A stretch of DNA of 64,000 nucleotides from Streptomyces sp. SID14478 (GTDB lineage Bacteria > Actinomycetota > Actinomycetes > Streptomycetales > Streptomycetaceae), in the NCBI RefSeq assembly GCF_010548525.1, contig NZ_JAAGMG010001184.1, forward strand, positions 1-64,000. Reading direction: 5' to 3'. Below the pieces are notes generated by a model. That model saw nothing but the letters and a program-made list of their open reading frames with translations, was not told the DNA's origin and searched no databases. Shown one piece after another: positions 61,776 through 64,000 of the stretch. Each line of letters opens with the position of its first letter. Positions within the stretch are counted from its first letter, which is position 1. A program made the translations under genes and the position numbers.

Positions 61776-61799
61776 CTAGGAAACTCGGGGCGTAGACAT
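61776..61799 (-). CDS. possible 7-residue leader peptide (MSTPRVS) of ABC-F gene
   Basis: ATG at 61799 to TAG at 61776, 58 bases before the ABC-F start. Downstream AAGGAC (just after the leader) can pair with GTCCTT near the ABC-F ribosome site. Translation attenuation by such leaders is known for antibiotic-inducible ABC-F genes; here it is a proposal, since the leader's own ribosome site is weak. Confidence 0.3.
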   Translation of the reverse strand: MSTPRVS

Positions 61800-61908
61800 A
61801 CGCGAACGGTAACCGAGACGCCGTGATCGGCGCATCCGGGATTTCCCGACATCCAGCCGGACGCTGTCCCGCACAGCTGCGAGCCGCACACTCCACCGGG
61901 AACAGCGG

Positions 61909-62859
61909 CTATCCGGCACCGCCCGATCCAGCTGGCGCGCTGCTGGGGGGAGTGCTCGGTCGTGTGAACAGTGCTTGGACGATCTCGGTGGCCAGGTCTC
62001 TCAGCCAGGCGTGAGCGCGGTCGTTGTCGTAGCGCTGGTGCCACAGCAGGTACAGAGGGGCGTCCGGCAGCGTGAGCGGCGGCGGCAGGGAGATCAGGCC
62101 GAGTCGTTTGCGCGTCGTGCGGGTGACGGCGTCGGGGAGCGTGACGAGGAGGTCGGTTTCGAGGGCGAGTTGCAGGGCGAACGCGGCGGTGGGTCCGGCG
62201 GCGACGACGCGTCGTTCGAGGCCGTGGGTCGTCAGGGCGTCGTCGACCGGGTCGCGCAGGTTTCCGCGCCGCGAGACGGTGACGTGTTCGGCGGCAGCGT
62301 AGCGCTCGAGGCTCAGAGGCCCTTCGGCGAAGGGGTGGCCTGGACGCAAGGCCACGATCAACCGGTCCGTGCCGATGAGACGGTGGCGGATGTCGGGGAG
62401 CGTCGGAGGGCTGGAGCTCGATTCGAGGTCGACCTCGCCGCGGCGCAGCTCGGCGTCGTCCGTTCCGGATTCGGTGGTCAGGCGGAGCTGGACGCCGGGG
62501 GCCTCATGGTGGACAGCTGTGATCAGCGCGGTGCCGCAGGCTGCGGTCAGGGCGTCGTGCCAGCGCACGGTGAATACCCGGCCCAGAGCCGCCAGGTCGA
62601 GTTCCTGCCGTGCGGACAGGAGCTCGTGGGCCTGCAGCACGAGGGCGTGGACGTGGGAACGCATGGCCAGCGCGCGGGTGGTGGGGGCCATGGTGCGCCC
62701 GGTGCGGACCAGGATCTGGTCGCCGGTGGCCTTGCGGATGCGGCCCAGGGTGCGGCTCATCGCAGGTGAGGTGACGTGGAGGCGAGCTGCTGCGCCGGCG
62801 ACACTGCCCTCTTCGAGCAGGGCGTCGAGGGCGGTGAGCAGGTTCAGATCCAGTTGCAT
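61909..62859 (-). CDS. LysR family transcriptional regulator
   Basis: 316 residues from ATG 62859 (MQLDLNLLTALDALLEEGSV). N-terminal winged helix: GSVAGAAARLHVTSPAMSRT and LGRIRKATGDQILVRTG, then the two-lobed effector domain (DAELRRGEVDLESSSSP, LIVALRPGHPFA). Divergent from the inositol-monophosphatase-family gene with an inverted repeat in the gap; it probably activates that gene and the following oxidoreductase. Confidence 0.93.
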   Translation of the reverse strand: MQLDLNLLTALDALLEEGSVAGAAARLHVTSPAMSRTLGRIRKATGDQILVRTGRTMAPTTRALAMRSHVHALVLQAHELLSARQELDLAALGRVFTVRWHDALTAACGTALITAVHHEAPGVQLRLTTESGTDDAELRRGEVDLESSSSPPTLPDIRHRLIGTDRLIVALRPGHPFAEGPLSLERYAAAEHVTVSRRGNLRDPVDDALTTHGLERRVVAAGPTAAFALQLALETDLLVTLPDAVTRTTRKRLGLISLPPPLTLPDAPLYLLWHQRYDNDRAHAWLRDLATEIVQALFTRPSTPPSSAPAGSGGAG

Positions 62860-62871
62860 GCCAGTAACTTT

Positions 62872-62894
62872 ACAAGTGACAAGCATGCACTTGT
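62872..62894. promoter_or_regulatory. LysR-type binding site in divergent gap
   Basis: ACAAGTG-N9-CACTTGT, a perfect 7-bp inverted repeat in the AT-rich 116-base gap, 13 bases from the lysR start. Confidence 0.6.
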
Positions 62895-62975
62895 TGTTAA
62901 GGGTCGGGCGGCCTACCTTCGAAGTGCCGGGACGAGCCAACCGTCCGCATCCACCGATCCTCCAGGGGGCCCACC

Positions 62976-63793
62976 ATGAGCACAGCCATGTCTTTCGACG
63001 CCGATGCGACGCTCGTGTCCGACGTGACCACTGCGGTGGAGGCCGCAGGCGTCACGTTGCGCGACCGCTACACCGCGCACGCCCGGGGCGGGAGCCTGGA
63101 CGAGATCGTCGGCGAGCTCCAGGCCAATGACGACGCGGTCCTGGACATGCTGCGGGAGCCGCTGATGCGGGCCCGGCCGGGGGCGCAGTGGGTCGAGGAC
63201 GAGCTGGCGGGCGGCGCGCTCCCGCCCGGGGAGTGGTGGGTCGTCGACCCCGCCGAGGGCAACATCAATCACGTCCACGGGATGGAGGAGTGGGCCGTCA
63301 CCGCCACCCTGGTCCGCGACAACCGGCCGGTACTCACCGTCGTGCACCTGCCGCTGACCGGCGACACCTACACCGCCGTCGCCGGCGGCGGCGCCCGGCT
63401 CAACGGCCGTCCGTTGACGGTGTCCGCCAAGACCGACCTGGGCGCCGCACTCCTCGGCACCGGCCAGGCCAGGCCAGGCCCGGCGAGGACGAGCGCACCT
63501 TCCGGCGGATCGGTGACTCCGTCACCGCCATGCTCATCAGCGGCCTGGTCGTGCGCGTGTCCGTGCCCGCCACGATGCAACTCATCCACGTCGCCGCCGG
63601 CCGCACGGACGCGTTCTGGCAGTTCTCCGACGTCCGCTCAGGCCTGGTCGCGGGCGCTCTGCTGGTGGCGGAAGCCGGTGGCTCCGTCACCGACCTGACG
63701 GGCGCTGCCTGGCACACCGGCAGCCGGGACTTCCTGGCGGCTTCCCCCGGCATCCACGGCGCGGCCCTCAAGGTCCTCGCACCGATCGCCTGA
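62976..63793 (+). pseudogene. inositol-monophosphatase-family gene with slippage frameshift
   Basis: From ATG 62976 (AGGGGG upstream) the frame encodes VTTAVEAAGVTLRDRYTA, WWVVDPAEGNINHVHGMEEW (the metal-site D-P-x-x-G) and VSAKTDLGAALLGTGQARPG, then changes frame. The family sequence continues in another frame as EDERTFRRIGDSVTAMLISG and LVAEAGGSVTDLTGAAWHTG to the stop at 63793. The break lies in (GGCCA)3 at 63462-63476; two copies would keep the frame. As sequenced the product stops at 63698 with an unrelated tail. Phosphatase of inositol phosphate or nucleotide (CysQ-like) by family. Confidence 0.85.
63462..63476. repeat. (GGCCA)3 pentanucleotide repeat at the frameshift
   Basis: Three tandem GGCCA units, followed by a partial fourth (GGCC). 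A one-unit change switches the reading frame of the phosphatase gene. Confidence 0.9.
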
Positions 63794-63836
63794 CCGGACG
63801 CCTTCGCACACCCACTCAACGCAAGGAGCACCCCCC

Positions 63837-64000
63837 ATGACCAGCATCGGCATCCTGGGCGCCGGCCGCGTCGGCGCCAACCTCGCCGCCAAGCTCTCCG
63901 CAGCCGGACACCATGTCGCCATCGGCGGCCGCAACCCCGACGACACCGCCGCCCGCAGGGGCGGCCTCGCTCCGCGGATCATCTACGCCGACCAACGCAC
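63837..64000 (+). CDS. NAD(P)-binding oxidoreductase, N-terminal part
   Basis: Starts at ATG 63837 after AAGGAG and runs off the window (about 54 residues seen). Rossmann motif GILGAGRVGANLAAKLSAAG with GGRNPDD, typical of NADPH-dependent F420 reductases or coenzyme-F420-type oxidoreductases. Forty-three bases after the phosphatase gene, probably the same operon. Confidence 0.88.
   Translation, partial: MTSIGILGAGRVGANLAAKLSAAGHHVAIGGRNPDDTAARRGGLAPRIIYADQR

Noticed and set aside
59675-61795. Plus-strand open frame of 706 codons
   Set aside because: Antisense to the ABC-F gene; no recognisable motif.

Overview
The window is high-GC actinobacterial DNA, almost certainly from a Streptomyces chromosome. 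The evidence is strong G/C bias at third codon positions, many GTG starts with GGAGG-type ribosome sites, an SsgA-like sporulation protein, SigE-family ECF sigma logic, PP2C/SpoIIE phosphatase clusters and several leaderless promoters. No rRNA, tRNA, CRISPR array, phage or transposase gene was recognised. The content (regulator-transporter pairs, small secreted proteins, broken genes) suggests an accessory, arm-like region rather than core chromosome.

Layout. 0-9 kb: C-terminal part of a Fis-type activator, a small membrane protein, a divergent MarR/esterase pair sharing a TTCCNNGGAA operator cluster, then an FtsX-type ABC exporter divergent from its histidine kinase/response regulator, followed by an AraC/VOC pair. 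9-16 kb: Tat-exported hydrolase; a marR-MFS-isochorismatase-PEBP operon; an aminoglycoside phosphotransferase-like kinase; a membrane-anchored secreted protein. 15.7-24 kb: a UvrA-like double ABC ATPase, a serine beta-lactamase-like esterase, an APC permease, a conserved membrane protein and HU. 24-30 kb: a coiled-coil membrane regulator, an ANTAR protein with a likely TTG start, an SRPBCC protein, an SsgA-like protein, and an ArsR-type regulator/MFS pair preceded by a 48-bp near-perfect palindrome.

30-35.3 kb is the most interesting block: a divergent cluster of a formylglycine-generating enzyme (FGE) and padR-sulfatase-MFS. The sulfatase has the C-x-P-x-R motif that FGE would activate, but the FGE gene carries an in-frame amber codon where the conserved reading is Trp; both catalytic cysteines lie beyond it. 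35-41 kb: secreted protein, two SpoIIE-type phosphatases and a MASE1 membrane protein, then NmrA/TetR with a clear operator. 42-50 kb: malic enzyme, AraC/SnoaL pair, ECF sigma factor with membrane partner, a 5'-truncated SGNH hydrolase remnant, and an ArsR/PhzF pair. 50-56 kb: two MFS exporters, an AraC regulator and a small secreted protein.

56-60 kb is decaying DNA: tandem duplications, two adjacent genes each with two apparent frameshifts (one a nucleotidyltransferase), and a dehydrogenase fragment. It also contains a flavin/F420-type oxidoreductase gene with a textbook MerR-type promoter (19-bp spacer) and a leaderless start. 60-64 kb: an ABC-F protein with a possible leader peptide and a very strong terminator, a LysR regulator, an inositol-monophosphatase-family gene frameshifted inside a (GGCCA)3 repeat, and the start of an NAD(P)-binding oxidoreductase.
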